Positions 9,255 through 17,774 of a stretch of DNA of 64,000 bases are shown here, in pieces. The notes below the pieces were generated by a model. It saw nothing but the letters and a program-made list of their open reading frames with translations. It had not been told where the DNA came from and searched no databases. Made by a program: the position numbers and the translations under genes. The stretch is from Bacillota bacterium (lineage in GTDB: Bacteria > Bacillota > Clostridia > Acetivibrionales > JANLFN01). Each line of letters begins with the position of its first letter. Position 1 is the first letter of the stretch. The DNA lies in the NCBI GenBank assembly GCA_023397675.1, contig JAEWTV010000112.1, positions 100,573 through 164,572 of the forward strand, written 5' to 3'.

Positions 9255-9671
9255 ATGAATGATAAAAAAGATGTTTTAGATAATGGTCCTTTTTTTCATG
9301 GTACTAAAGCAGAACTAAAAATTGGAGATTTATTAGAACCACAGCACTTATCAAATTACCAAAATAAAAAATCCAACTATATTTATTTTACTGCAACATT
9401 AAATGCCGCTAAATGGGGTGCTGAATTAGCAACATCTAAATCAAAAGAAAGAATTTATATTGTAGAACCATTAGGTGAATTTGAAAATGACCCGAACTTA
9501 ACTGACAAAAGATTTCCTGGAAACCCAACACGTTCTTATCGGTCTAAATCTCCCTTGAAAATAATAGCCGAATTAGGTTCATGGGAAAGACATTCCGACG
9601 AAGAGATAAATCATATGCTTTCATCTTTAAAAAAGTTAAGTGATGAAGGGAAAAATGTAATATACGATTAA
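9255..9671 (+). CDS. arr: Rifampin ADP-ribosyltransferase (Arr)
   Basis: A 138-residue cytosolic enzyme that transfers ADP-ribose from NAD+ to rifamycins and inactivates them. The whole length matches the Arr family: GPFFHGTKAELKIGDLL at the N-terminus, SNYIYFTATLNAAKWGAELA in the middle, and EPLGEFENDPNLTDKRFPGN followed by PTRSYRS. By analogy with the mycobacterial enzyme, His15, Tyr44 and Asp79 would be the NAD-site residues. AAGGAG precedes the ATG. The gene stands alone between two unrelated operons. No integron or insertion sequence is visible next to it, so it could be a chromosomal resistance gene rather than part of a cassette. Confidence 0.95.
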   Translation: MNDKKDVLDNGPFFHGTKAELKIGDLLEPQHLSNYQNKKSNYIYFTATLNAAKWGAELATSKSKERIYIVEPLGEFENDPNLTDKRFPGNPTRSYRSKSPLKIIAELGSWERHSDEEINHMLSSLKKLSDEGKNVIYD

Positions 9672-9732
9672 TCCATAAATATACAATCCGCAACCTTGTA
9701 CGGCTTTTTTTATGTTAGAATTGTTTGTTTTA

Positions 9733-10575
9733 CTATTTAATAAATTTATTCTCCTCCAGCTCCTTGAAGGCCAAATCAAGTTCCTCCCTTGTATTCATCA
9801 CAATGGGACCTCCCCAAGCGATAGGCTCGTTAAGCGGTTTCGCCGAAAAAAGCAAAAATCTGATACCACTATCCGATGCATGCACCCAAAATCTACGCCC
9901 TGTGTTAAACAAAACAGCCTGCCTTTCTGCTATAGTTGTATCGCTTTCGGGTTCAAATCTGCCTTCGCCCTGGACAATGTATATAAACAGCGTTGAACTT
10001 TCCTCACTGTCAAAGTGCCATTCGCTGCCTTCCTCTATTTCGACATCCAGATAAGTAGCTTTCACATGGCTGCCTTCAAATGCACCCTTTGTCCCCAGAT
10101 AGTCCCCCGCAATAACATGTATTCTATTCCCGCCTTCAATAATTACAGGAATTTTTTCTCTTTTAATGTCCCCATAACTTGGAGCCGTCATCTTTTCCTT
10201 TGCAGGTAAGTTCAGCCAAAGCTGTGCTCCCAACATTCGTACTGATGGCTGTGGCATCTCCTGATGAATGATTCCGGATCCAGCCGTCATCCACTGACAA
10301 TCCCCATCCCTGATGCTCCCAGTGTTACCAAGGCTGTCACAATGCTCAATATCACCTTGTATCAGGTATGTTATCGTTTCAATTCCTCTATGGGGGTGCC
10401 ATGGAAATCCTTTGGTATAATCATCTGGATTTTCGGAATCAAAGGCATCCAACATTAAAAAGGGGTCATAATCCTTCGTATCATGATATCCTATTACCCG
10501 CACCAGCTTTACACCCGCACCATCAATCGCATGTTTGCCCTGGGTGATTTTTTTCACTGTCCTTAATTCACTCAT
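9733..10575 (-). CDS. Pirin family protein
   Basis: A 280-residue bicupin. The metal-binding motif of the N-terminal cupin is clear: GFPWHPHRGIETITYLIQG, followed by HCDSLGNTG and GSGIIHQEMP. These supply the His/Glu ligands for iron. The C-terminal cupin (residues about 160-265) is the usual degenerate one. Bacterial pirins have been described as quercetinase-like dioxygenases or as regulators; the sequence does not decide. GAAGGGAATTGAG precedes the ATG. It follows an extradiol-dioxygenase-type gene by 56 nt on the same strand, so the two probably form a transcription unit concerned with aromatic or quinone-like compounds. Confidence 0.9.
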   Translation of the reverse strand: MSELRTVKKITQGKHAIDGAGVKLVRVIGYHDTKDYDPFLMLDAFDSENPDDYTKGFPWHPHRGIETITYLIQGDIEHCDSLGNTGSIRDGDCQWMTAGSGIIHQEMPQPSVRMLGAQLWLNLPAKEKMTAPSYGDIKREKIPVIIEGGNRIHVIAGDYLGTKGAFEGSHVKATYLDVEIEEGSEWHFDSEESSTLFIYIVQGEGRFEPESDTTIAERQAVLFNTGRRFWVHASDSGIRFLLFSAKPLNEPIAWGGPIVMNTREELDLAFKELEENKFIK

Positions 10576-10631
10576 CTTCTCAATTCCCTTCTATATACCA
10601 AATGCTGAATAATTGATTGATAAACAATTTA

Positions 10632-11408
10632 CTATCTGAACAAATAGCTTGTCATAGAAAGTGCCCCCAATGTACAAGAGTTATTAAAAATTCTCAATCG
10701 GTCATCCTTTCTGGACGCTCCCAGTACATACAAGAGAGGGTAAAAATGTTCAGGAGTAAAGAATGCTAGTTGTGATGACTCTCCTAAAGAGTTATAATTA
10801 ATGACCTCAAAGTGTTGTTGATTGATGATTTTATCCTTAATTAATTCATCAAATTCAACCGCCCATTGATATCCTCCCTTCATCTCCCAATTGACCCTAG
10901 AAAGATTATGGACCACATTTCCGCTTCCAAAGATCATGACTCCTTTTTCACGAAGTACGCTTATCTCCTGTCCAATTTTATAATGAGCTTCTGCGGGTGC
11001 ATCAATATCTATGCTAAGCTGAAAAACGGGTATATCTGCTGAAGGGTACATCCTTTTAAGAACAGACCAAGTACCATGGTCAATTCCCCAGCTGTTGTCA
11101 ATCGTCACTTCCCTGCTTATGAGTTCTATGGCAGCATTTGCGAACTCATGAGTACCCGGGGCATTATACGTTACCCTGTATAATTCTTCCGGGAAGCCAT
11201 ACATATCATATACCGTTTTGGGATTTTCTTTAGAATTGACTCTTGTCCCTTTGGTAACCCAATGAGCCGATACAGACAGTATTGCCCGAGGCTTTGGTAT
11301 TTCTCCGGCTATTTCTTTCCATCCTGATGTGTATATATTATCCTCAATAGCATTTAAAGGCGAACCATGGCCAACAAATAAAGCAGGCATTTTTTCTCTT
11401 ACCAACAA
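10632..11408 (-). CDS. ygiD: Class III extradiol ring-cleavage dioxygenase (YgiD/DODA type)
   Basis: About 258 residues, matching LigB/DODA-type dioxygenases that open catechol rings, for example 4,5-DOPA. Family signatures are MPALFVGHGSP at the N-terminus, ILSVSAHWVTKG (metal His), DHGTWSVLKRMYP (active-site His), VFQLSID, and GSGNVVHNL. The start is uncertain. A TTG at 11408 has AGGAA 6 nt upstream, a GTG at 11414 overlaps that site, and the conserved MPALF start (ATG at 11390) lacks a good ribosome binding site. It is upstream of and probably co-transcribed with the pirin gene. The natural substrate is not known. Confidence 0.88.
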   Translation of the reverse strand: MLVREKMPALFVGHGSPLNAIEDNIYTSGWKEIAGEIPKPRAILSVSAHWVTKGTRVNSKENPKTVYDMYGFPEELYRVTYNAPGTHEFANAAIELISREVTIDNSWGIDHGTWSVLKRMYPSADIPVFQLSIDIDAPAEAHYKIGQEISVLREKGVMIFGSGNVVHNLSRVNWEMKGGYQWAVEFDELIKDKIINQQHFEVINYNSLGESSQLAFFTPEHFYPLLYVLGASRKDDRLRIFNNSCTLGALSMTSYLFR

Positions 11409-11527
11409 ATTCACTTCCTATACATAATCTGATATGAATCCATTTATTATATTACCATTCTTTAACCTTTTAAAACATAAATAGGTATCTTCAGAATCTT
11501 CCATTGCCTACAGCAAAAATTCAACAT

Positions 11528-11571
11528 AAAAAGAAGCAAAACTCTACTTTTTCTAAGTAAAGTCTTGCTTC
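11528..11571 (-). terminator. Rho-independent terminator after the GGDEF gene
   Basis: Minus-strand stem GAAGCAAGACTTTACTT / AAGTAGAGTTTTGCTTC with a short loop and a trailing T-run. It lies about 40 nt after the stop codon of the diguanylate cyclase gene. Confidence 0.85.
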
Positions 11572-11610
11572 GGTTGCCTATAGATTATTTTCCATAAAAT
11601 AAGGTTCCTA

Positions 11611-13056
11611 TTACCTGACTGTAATCCGATTCCGGCCATTTTCCTTGGAACAGTATAATACCTCATCAACTTTTTTTATCATCTGCTCCAAGGTAAGTTT
11701 TTCGTTGAGCTCAATAATTCCAACGCTAACCGTTGGAGAATAAACTGCATCTTTTCCCTTGTTTTTTAGAGCATCCATAAACTGATTAAGAATCTGTCTG
11801 GCCTCCTCGGTTTCGACCGCCAACACTCCAATAAATTCATCCCCGCCCCAGCGAGCTGCTATTCCATATGCGTTGATTGCCTTACGTAACTCATCAGTAA
11901 CCATAGCAAGAACCATGTTTCCAAAGATGTGCCCATTCATGTCATTAATTTCTTTAAAACGGTCAATATCCAACATGAAAAATGTCTTTTTCTTTTCCCG
12001 GTGCTTCCGGACAAATGCCGAATACTGTTTGGAGAATAGCTTTTTGTTCGGTAGTCCGGTCAGTTCGTCAGTATTTTCTATCGCTATAATATGTTTATTG
12101 TAATTAATAATTACAATTGTTGTTACAAAAATACATACCGCAAGCGAAATCAGCATGAAGAGTATATTGCTCTTCATCCTTTCCTGGAATGAGCTGCTGA
12201 TAGAGCTGGTTTCCATCTTAAACACCAGGTACCATCCAAGGGTGTCGTCATATTTAGTAATCAGACATTTTCGCTCACCGCCGGAAGTAAACCACTGTAT
12301 TTCAGAATTACCAGTCTTGTTCATCTTAATTTTTTCATTGATTCCGATGTACTCCGGCAGCTTATCTTGACTGATAAAGATATCGGTACCACTTGTGAAG
12401 GAGTTTTTAGCGCCGCCCATATTCATTATGTAAACTGACAGATTGTAATCTTTTTCATAGGAACGGATCGTGTCCTCTATGAAGGAGGCTTGGAGTCCAA
12501 CCCCGATTACGCCCAGAAGCCTGCCATTATCCCCCTCTACGCGGAAATTTACAAATACTGTAACATTATTCTTATTAGCTTCATTGGTATCAACCTGTAA
12601 ATCATACTCATGACCGGATTCTATAAAATTATAATACCAGACATCATGATTATCATTCTTTGAAACCCTCTTGTTCAAGCCATCCTGATAATAATACTTG
12701 CCCGTCTGAGCTGAGACACAGAACACTGTCGTATAGTCGTACTTTATCTGATAAGCTTTAAGATAGCTGTACAACTGTTCCATATATGCAGTATTTTCGG
12801 AGTTTACAGATTCCTTTGAAAGCCATGTTTTAAGGAATTCATCGTTTGCCATTGTCTTGGAGACCATCACAGGCTTGCTCATGGAGCTTTCGATATGGTT
12901 AGAAATATCTTTATCGGCAAGGCTAACTATGTTTTCAAGATGCTTTTCAGCCAGTTGCTGGTATGCTTTTGTATCTTTATACACAATTAAAGTAAATCCA
13001 GCTATTATAGAAAAGATAATGATCATATTACTGATCAGCAGCAAATGCTTTTTCAT
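11611..13056 (-). CDS. Membrane-bound sensor diguanylate cyclase (extracytoplasmic sensor + GGDEF)
   Basis: A 481-residue protein with a transmembrane helix at residues 7-26, an extracytoplasmic sensor of about 265 residues with Cache-like features (LLGVIGVGLQASFIED, GWYLVFKMETSS), a second helix at 298-318 and a GGDEF domain from about 325. The catalytic motif is RWGGDEF (GGDEF at 404-408) with DIDRFKEIND upstream, so it should be an active c-di-GMP synthase. The product-inhibition site RxxD, expected just before this motif, is replaced by INAY, so feedback inhibition through the I-site is unlikely. No EAL domain is present. It has its own terminator and is probably monocistronic. Confidence 0.9.
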   Translation of the reverse strand: MKKHLLLISNMIIIFSIIAGFTLIVYKDTKAYQQLAEKHLENIVSLADKDISNHIESSMSKPVMVSKTMANDEFLKTWLSKESVNSENTAYMEQLYSYLKAYQIKYDYTTVFCVSAQTGKYYYQDGLNKRVSKNDNHDVWYYNFIESGHEYDLQVDTNEANKNNVTVFVNFRVEGDNGRLLGVIGVGLQASFIEDTIRSYEKDYNLSVYIMNMGGAKNSFTSGTDIFISQDKLPEYIGINEKIKMNKTGNSEIQWFTSGGERKCLITKYDDTLGWYLVFKMETSSISSSFQERMKSNILFMLISLAVCIFVTTIVIINYNKHIIAIENTDELTGLPNKKLFSKQYSAFVRKHREKKKTFFMLDIDRFKEINDMNGHIFGNMVLAMVTDELRKAINAYGIAARWGGDEFIGVLAVETEEARQILNQFMDALKNKGKDAVYSPTVSVGIIELNEKLTLEQMIKKVDEVLYCSKENGRNRITVR

Positions 13057-13204
13057 GTTAAATTATACTCCCCAGGTTTTTAACGTTCCAGCGGCTATAT
13101 GAGTGTATGGTAATTATACCGCCTAAATGTTACATATTTTTACCTTAATACTACAACAAAAAATAGTCAAATGAAATATTGACTTTAGATAAAAGTCAAC
13201 GGAC

Positions 13205-13240
13205 AAATAAAAAGCGCCACTGTTAAAGCAGCGCGACTAA
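13205..13240 (-). terminator. Rho-independent terminator after the lipoprotein gene
   Basis: Minus-strand stem GCGCTGCT / AGTGGCGC (two wobble pairs) followed by TTTTTATTT, about 35 nt after the stop. Confidence 0.75.
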
Positions 13241-13270
13241 ATATAATTTAGTAACATAATATCCTTAGTT

Positions 13271-14449
13271 TCAAGTAGGAAGGAATAGATAGATTTTCTC
13301 AAAGTTATTGTCAAAGCCATCCCAATAAATACAAGCCCATGGCATTCTTGATTCACCTTGATAAAGGAAAATTTTATCCTGACCACCACTTGTTACATAG
13401 TAACCATTCTCTATCATTCTTCCATTTTTATCGTAATATATTTTCCCACTGGAATCCCATGTATAATGAACACTTGATGAACGCCAATAATCAATGCTAC
13501 TGAGTATACCATCATGATAATTCAATTTCATTTCACCTGAAGAATCTTTGGTAAATTCATTTGAATCACAATCCTGCCGTTCTTCCGTAATTGTTTCGAG
13601 TTGAGACGAGTTATAAGAGATTTTGCTTGGATATTGGAAATACTCTTTTGAATCGTATTCACTCCTATTACCATTGTATCCAATCCATTTACCCGAACCA
13701 TCAAATCGGGCCTGTTCTTTATAAAACCAGACCTTTTGATTTCTGCATAAACCATCTCGAATCAACTCATTCCTACTGTTTAAATTCCAAGAATTCGTAA
13801 TGAACGGACATGGAACTCCTTTAATATACTCATAGGAAATATTTGCAATACGCTTACCTGCGGCATCATATAGTTTTTCTTCTGCCACATTCTTTTCTAG
13901 TTCATAGTTTGAGATGAGATTTCCTACTTTATTTGAATCATCTAAATGAACTGTAGTACAATATAATGCATCTGTGAGATAATCTCCCCAAACATGAACT
14001 ACGAAACTGAGCTTGCTTTTATCTTGGTTAAAATAATATTCCACCAAGGGCCTTCCTTCATTATTTAAAGTCATTCCATCCGGTACTTCCTTATATTGCC
14101 CTTGTCCCTGTAGATAGGTTTTTATAAAAGATGCCTTTTGACTCTCATCCAAAAGTTGATCTCTAGGATCGTAAATAACTGTCGTCTGTTTTTGCTCATT
14201 TATACTTTTGGAATTATCATTAATAAAATCGTCCCAGCAATATATCGTTTCAATATGATTGCTGCCTGTTTTTACATCATTAGCAAATTCCGTCTGTACG
14301 TTACTAAATGTCGGCTGTTTAGTCTGTGCAAGTGTGGGTGTTGCTTTCTGTGTTGCCAGCTGTTGTGTTTGAATAGATGCATTCTTTGAGCAGCCAACTA
14401 TAATAGAAATTGAACAAACTACAATAAACAATAGTGGTGTTTTTTTCAT
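13271..14449 (-). CDS. Putative lipoprotein with YD-repeat-like segments
   Basis: A 392-residue exported protein. The start is the ATG at 14449 (MKKTPLLFIVVC), which gives a lipoprotein signal with the lipobox IIVGC at residues 16-20; an upstream in-frame start would bury it. A Thr/Gln-rich linker follows. The body contains short repeats with the pattern YDAAGKRIANISYEY, RFDGSGKWIGYNGN and YDKNGRMIENGYY, resembling the antiparallel YD or WG/MORN-like hairpins of surface proteins. The likely location is the outer face of the membrane. No catalytic motif is visible and the function is unknown. The terminator downstream indicates a single-gene unit. Confidence 0.75.
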   Translation of the reverse strand: MKKTPLLFIVVCSISIIVGCSKNASIQTQQLATQKATPTLAQTKQPTFSNVQTEFANDVKTGSNHIETIYCWDDFINDNSKSINEQKQTTVIYDPRDQLLDESQKASFIKTYLQGQGQYKEVPDGMTLNNEGRPLVEYYFNQDKSKLSFVVHVWGDYLTDALYCTTVHLDDSNKVGNLISNYELEKNVAEEKLYDAAGKRIANISYEYIKGVPCPFITNSWNLNSRNELIRDGLCRNQKVWFYKEQARFDGSGKWIGYNGNRSEYDSKEYFQYPSKISYNSSQLETITEERQDCDSNEFTKDSSGEMKLNYHDGILSSIDYWRSSSVHYTWDSSGKIYYDKNGRMIENGYYVTSGGQDKIFLYQGESRMPWACIYWDGFDNNFEKIYLFLPT

Positions 14450-14577
14450 ATAATTCTCACAATCTGAATATATACTAAACGAATACACTAAAATAAATTA
14501 AAAAATATAATTATACAAATTTTTATATCATATCTCCTTTATGCAGTCAATAAATTCCACTTTTTTTGCAAAGGTTA

Positions 14578-14639
14578 TGACAAGGGGACGGGGTCATTGA
14601 CAGCACACACTCTGCTAATAACCCCGTCCCCTTGTCACT
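14578..14639. repeat. REP-like inverted repeat, copy A
   Basis: An approximately 60-bp near-perfect hairpin. The left arm TGACAAGGGGACGGGGTCAT pairs with the right arm TAACCCCGTCCCCTTGTCA, with an inner AGCA/TGCT stem. Related copies are at 17646-17704 and 19051-19112, all three within 4.5 kb and in the same orientation. All are intergenic. Confidence 0.85.
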
Positions 14640-14648
14640 AAAGAAAAA

Positions 14649-15347
14649 TCAACCTTTTACTCCTTGCAGCACATGTTTTTTCCCACCACACCCAGGGTAC
14701 TTCTGTAGTGTAAAGCCGGCTTCTACGAGGGCACTTTTTACAACGCCCGCTACAGTAAAAGTAGCACATGTGCCTCCGGTTTTTGTCCTGTTTCCTATTG
14801 CCATAAGTAATTCAGGACGCCAAATTGAAGGGTTCTTTTTGGGACTATGCCCATCAAGGAACCAGACATCACAGGATTTTTTCAGAGAACTTACCATTTC
14901 AAGGGCTTCTCCTATCCAAAGATTCAGCTGTATCATGCCGAATGGTTGCTGTATTTTGACTGAATGCCAACCAGCTACAGTGATATCAATACTTCGATAT
15001 GCCTCCACAAGTGTACTTATCTCCTCACCGACACGATCTTTAAATCCACTCAGGATATCCAGCATTCTCTCAGGACTTAAAGGATACAGTTCAACCGAGT
15101 TATATTCTAAGGAAACATTTTGCAAGCCACTTTTTCTAATGAATTCCATAAGTGCAACTACTACTCGCCCAGCACCAAAGCCAGTTTCACCAATTATAAA
15201 AGGGGAGTTTGAATCGAGCCCCCTACTAATTCGTTCAATCAGATTATTGTTCTTAAAATAGATCTGCTGCGCTTCATCCAGCGCACTAACCACATCAAAA
15301 TAACGGTCGTCAAACTGTTCATTCACAAGATTTGAGGGTATTTGCAT
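14649..15347 (-). CDS. mnmD: tRNA U34 modification methyltransferase domain protein (MnmD/MnmC N-terminal type)
   Basis: A 232-residue SAM-dependent methyltransferase. The motif ETGFGAGRVVVALMEF is the SAM-binding loop, and DVWFLDGHSPKKNPSIW is the hallmark of MnmC domain 1 (DUF752), with GGTCATFTVAGVVKSALVEA near the end. In tRNA it converts nm5U34 to mnm5U34 for certain tRNAs. The oxidase half of the E. coli MnmC fusion is absent, as is usual in Firmicutes, where MnmD is a stand-alone protein. AAAGGA lies 11 nt before the ATG. It is 38 nt downstream of the divergent truA-like gene on the same strand, so two tRNA-modification genes are adjacent. Confidence 0.85.
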   Translation of the reverse strand: MQIPSNLVNEQFDDRYFDVVSALDEAQQIYFKNNNLIERISRGLDSNSPFIIGETGFGAGRVVVALMEFIRKSGLQNVSLEYNSVELYPLSPERMLDILSGFKDRVGEEISTLVEAYRSIDITVAGWHSVKIQQPFGMIQLNLWIGEALEMVSSLKKSCDVWFLDGHSPKKNPSIWRPELLMAIGNRTKTGGTCATFTVAGVVKSALVEAGFTLQKYPGCGGKKHVLQGVKG

Positions 15348-15385
15348 ATATCACATTTTCCTTTACAATTGCTGCCCACTGCAGC

Positions 15386-16123
15386 TTAATATTGAACCTC
15401 TCTTAAGCAAAGAGCCTTTGGCTGAGCCATTGGTATTACTTCTGTACGTTTTTTCCCAGCTAATATTTTTTGGATATCTTCAGCTTTGATTTTATTTTTG
15501 CCAACCTCTATGAGAGCTCCCGCAATCAACCTTGCCATATGAAGTAAAAAGTCATTACTATTTATTACCATCTCAATCACCATACCATTTTCAATAATTT
15601 CTAATGAATTTATAGTTTTGACTGTGGATTTTGAACCCTCTTTCAGGCTGGTAAAGCTTTGAAAATCATGGGTTCCAATTAAATATTCAGACACATTTCT
15701 CATTTGGGCAAGATCAAGCCTCTCATCTGAATGAAAAGAATACTTTCTATTAAATACATTTCTAAATTTCCCCTTAGTAATACTATATACATAAGTTTTT
15801 GATTTCATATTATGTTGTGCGTGGAATCTTTCATCCACTTCTTCAACTGATTTTACTACAATATCCTCAGGTAAAAATTCATAAAGGTAGTTTAATATTA
15901 GTTTAGGTGACAATGTTGAATTTGTGTGAAAATTTGCTACGTAATTTTCAGCGTGAGTGCCTGCATCTGTACTTCCGCAACCAATTACACGGATTTCTTC
16001 CCCTGCCATCTTAGCAAGTACTGTTTCTATCTTTTCCTGGATTGAAAGATCACTATCTTTAAACTTTTGCCAGCCTTTATACCTGCTCCCATCGTATTGG
16101 ACAATTAACTTGTAGTTTTTCAT
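15386..16123 (-). CDS. TruA-like pseudouridine synthase paralogue with altered active-site motif
   Basis: A 245-residue TruA-family protein, a second copy besides the canonical truA at 56959-57693. The fold signatures YDGSRYKGWQ, FHAQHNMKSKTY, GTHDFQSFTS and FLLHMARLIAGALIEVGK are kept. The catalytic loop reads GSTDAGTHA (residues 50-58) where TruA has RTDxGVHA. The catalytic Asp (Asp53) is present, but the preceding Arg is Ser51 and Val is Thr. A loss or change of tRNA specificity is plausible. In the family the enzyme makes pseudouridine 38-40 in the anticodon stem. It lies directly upstream of mnmD. Confidence 0.85.
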   Translation of the reverse strand: MKNYKLIVQYDGSRYKGWQKFKDSDLSIQEKIETVLAKMAGEEIRVIGCGSTDAGTHAENYVANFHTNSTLSPKLILNYLYEFLPEDIVVKSVEEVDERFHAQHNMKSKTYVYSITKGKFRNVFNRKYSFHSDERLDLAQMRNVSEYLIGTHDFQSFTSLKEGSKSTVKTINSLEIIENGMVIEMVINSNDFLLHMARLIAGALIEVGKNKIKAEDIQKILAGKKRTEVIPMAQPKALCLREVQY

Positions 16124-16245
16124 TGTGTTCCCCTTTTTTAATGTATTTCAACTATTATTTTATCCAAAGTAATCTAGTCTTTATCATACATTGTTTTTTC
16201 AGCTTGTTCAAATTAAAACATATTTGAACTGTGCTATACAAATGT

Positions 16246-16274
16246 AAAAAGGTTGTGATTTATCATCACAACCC
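16246..16274 (-). terminator. Terminator after the flavodoxin gene, also similar to the LAGLIDADG/ssrA hairpin
   Basis: Stem GGTTGTGAT / ATCACAACC with T5 on the minus-strand 3' side. About 40 bases around it (16235-16274) match the sequence at the end of the LAGLIDADG gene near 24250-24290 with only about three differences, so it may be a remnant of that element co-opted as a terminator. Confidence 0.8.
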
Positions 16275-16313
16275 TAGTCGAATAAAGTTATCCTTGCATT
16301 TTATGCCTTGAAA

Positions 16314-16757
16314 CTATTTAAAGCAATTTGCCAAATGATTAACTACTTCCAAGATTTGCTTACTGCGATTAAAACTCCACCATCCTACACTTCCTGTTCC
16401 ACAAATGTTTGCACCTTTTATTTCACAAGCATGTTTTATATAATTAATAGTTTGCTTACGGCCAATAGCAGACGGAAATGCACCTGTTACCAGACATGCA
16501 ACTCTTTTCCCTTGTAGCGAAGGAACTCCTTCTAAATAACTTTTCATAGGTACTGCAGGAGCTCCACCTTGAACATACGAACAAAATATTACCGCATCCC
16601 ATGAGTTTATTAATGAAGTATTTAGCCTAGAGAGAGTTTCCTCTTCAATCTTTTCTAATGATACCGTATGCCCATGTGTAGTTAAATTTTCTTTTAGTTC
16701 TATTGCCACAGACAATGTGTGCCCGGTATGAGAACAAACAATCATTCCAATATTCAT
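16314..16757 (-). CDS. Flavodoxin-like protein
   Basis: About 147 residues from the ATG at 16757 (MNIGMIVCSHTGHTLSVA), which is preceded by GGAAAGGA. The N-terminal SHTGHTLSVA is the FMN phosphate-binding loop of flavodoxins, and AVIFCSYVQGGAPAVPMKSY resembles the second flavin-binding loop. The protein would bind FMN and act as an electron carrier or small NAD(P)H:quinone-type oxidoreductase. The reading frame is open for another 42 codons upstream, but that part looks non-coding and has no ribosome binding site. The gene is followed by a terminator. Confidence 0.8.
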   Translation of the reverse strand: MNIGMIVCSHTGHTLSVAIELKENLTTHGHTVSLEKIEEETLSRLNTSLINSWDAVIFCSYVQGGAPAVPMKSYLEGVPSLQGKRVACLVTGAFPSAIGRKQTINYIKHACEIKGANICGTGSVGWWSFNRSKQILEVVNHLANCFK

Positions 16758-16994
16758 ACAGACCGTATCCTTTCCAAAGCCAAATTCATTGAATATATTC
16801 GGGCTTTTGAGACGTTTAACCTCTTTTATCTCCCAATAGTAATTTTCGCTAACCTCATATATGTATATGTAGAAGCATTTCATTATATGGGCAATAAATA
16901 GGGACGAATCTGTTGATTATACCTGTGATATGATACGGTAGATACTTAAATACTTTTAGGCATTAGACGCAGCTATTTTCGTCAGCACATTTTT

Positions 16995-17521
16995 TTAAAC
17001 AATATCCTTTTTGTATTTTGCCGGATTTCCTGCAACTAAGGTCATTGCCTTTACATCCTTGGTGACTACGGAATCCACCGCTATCACAGCACCGTTACCA
17101 ATTGTTACTCCCGGTAATATTGTACTATGGCCTCCGATCCAAACATCGTCCCCGATTTCAATAGCGATACCATAACCATCCTTGGTTCTATCGGTAGGAG
17201 ATAGCCTGTGACCCGCTGTATAGATGCCGACATCCGGCCCAATCAGGCAGTTGTTTCCAATACGAATTTCTGCTACATCCACCATTGTACAGTTATAATC
17301 AGCGTGAAATTATTACCGACATATATGTTTTTCCCAAAATCGCAGTGAAATTTATCCCCTACAAATGGGTCCTTGCCGATACTGGCAAATAATTCAGTCA
17401 CTTTGTTCATTTCGGCTAATGTAAGGCTGTTAAGTTTTTTCGTCAGAATAGAGGTCCGAATCAACCTCTCTGCAATGCTGTTACCCGGTCCGGTTCGGCT
17501 ATAGAAGATTTTTTCTTTCAT
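16995..17521 (-). pseudogene. Maltose/galactoside-type O-acetyltransferase split by a frameshift
   Basis: Two overlapping frames together make one left-handed beta-helix (hexapeptide repeat) sugar O-acetyltransferase. The N-terminal part (17273-17521) ends in a normal GKNIYVGNNFT and then turns to unrelated LIITVQWWM. The C-terminal part (from about 17285) resumes with MVDVAEIRIGNNCLIGPDVG and runs through IYTAGHRLSP, DDVWIGGHSTILPGVTIG and a normal end. Adding one base near 17310 restores NNFTADYNCTMVDVAEI, the expected family sequence. So a single-base deletion breaks an otherwise intact gene; it could also be a sequencing error. Family members acetylate sugars using acetyl-CoA. GGAGG precedes the ATG at 17521. 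Confidence 0.85.
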
Positions 17522-17645
17522 CTAATAAAGACCTCCAATATGTCGTTATCGAGCTTTCTATAATTTGTATTCTATCATACAAATCATGCCATTTCTAACC
17601 GTTGAAGAACCAGACACCTATCGTGATACACATTGAATCAAAATA

Positions 17646-17704
17646 TAAGGGAACGGGGTATTGACAGCATGTACTTATGCCAATACCTCCGTCCCTTTGT
17701 CAGA
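17646..17704. repeat. REP-like inverted repeat, copy B (diverged)
   Basis: AAGGGAACGGGGTATTGACA pairs imperfectly with the right arm CAATACCTCCGTCCCTTTGT, with an inner GCAT/ATGC stem. It has the same orientation as copies A and C but more mismatches. It lies downstream of the HD-domain gene. Confidence 0.7.
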
Positions 17705-17774
17705 TTCCTTAAACATTTACATTCATCCATAAACAATCAGATAATCACTACCAATAATACCTACACATGAATTT

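Noticed and set aside
14632..15261. 209-codon open frame on the plus strand opposite mnmD
   Set aside because: It lies antisense to a gene with clear family motifs, has no ribosome binding site and begins in a REP-like repeat.
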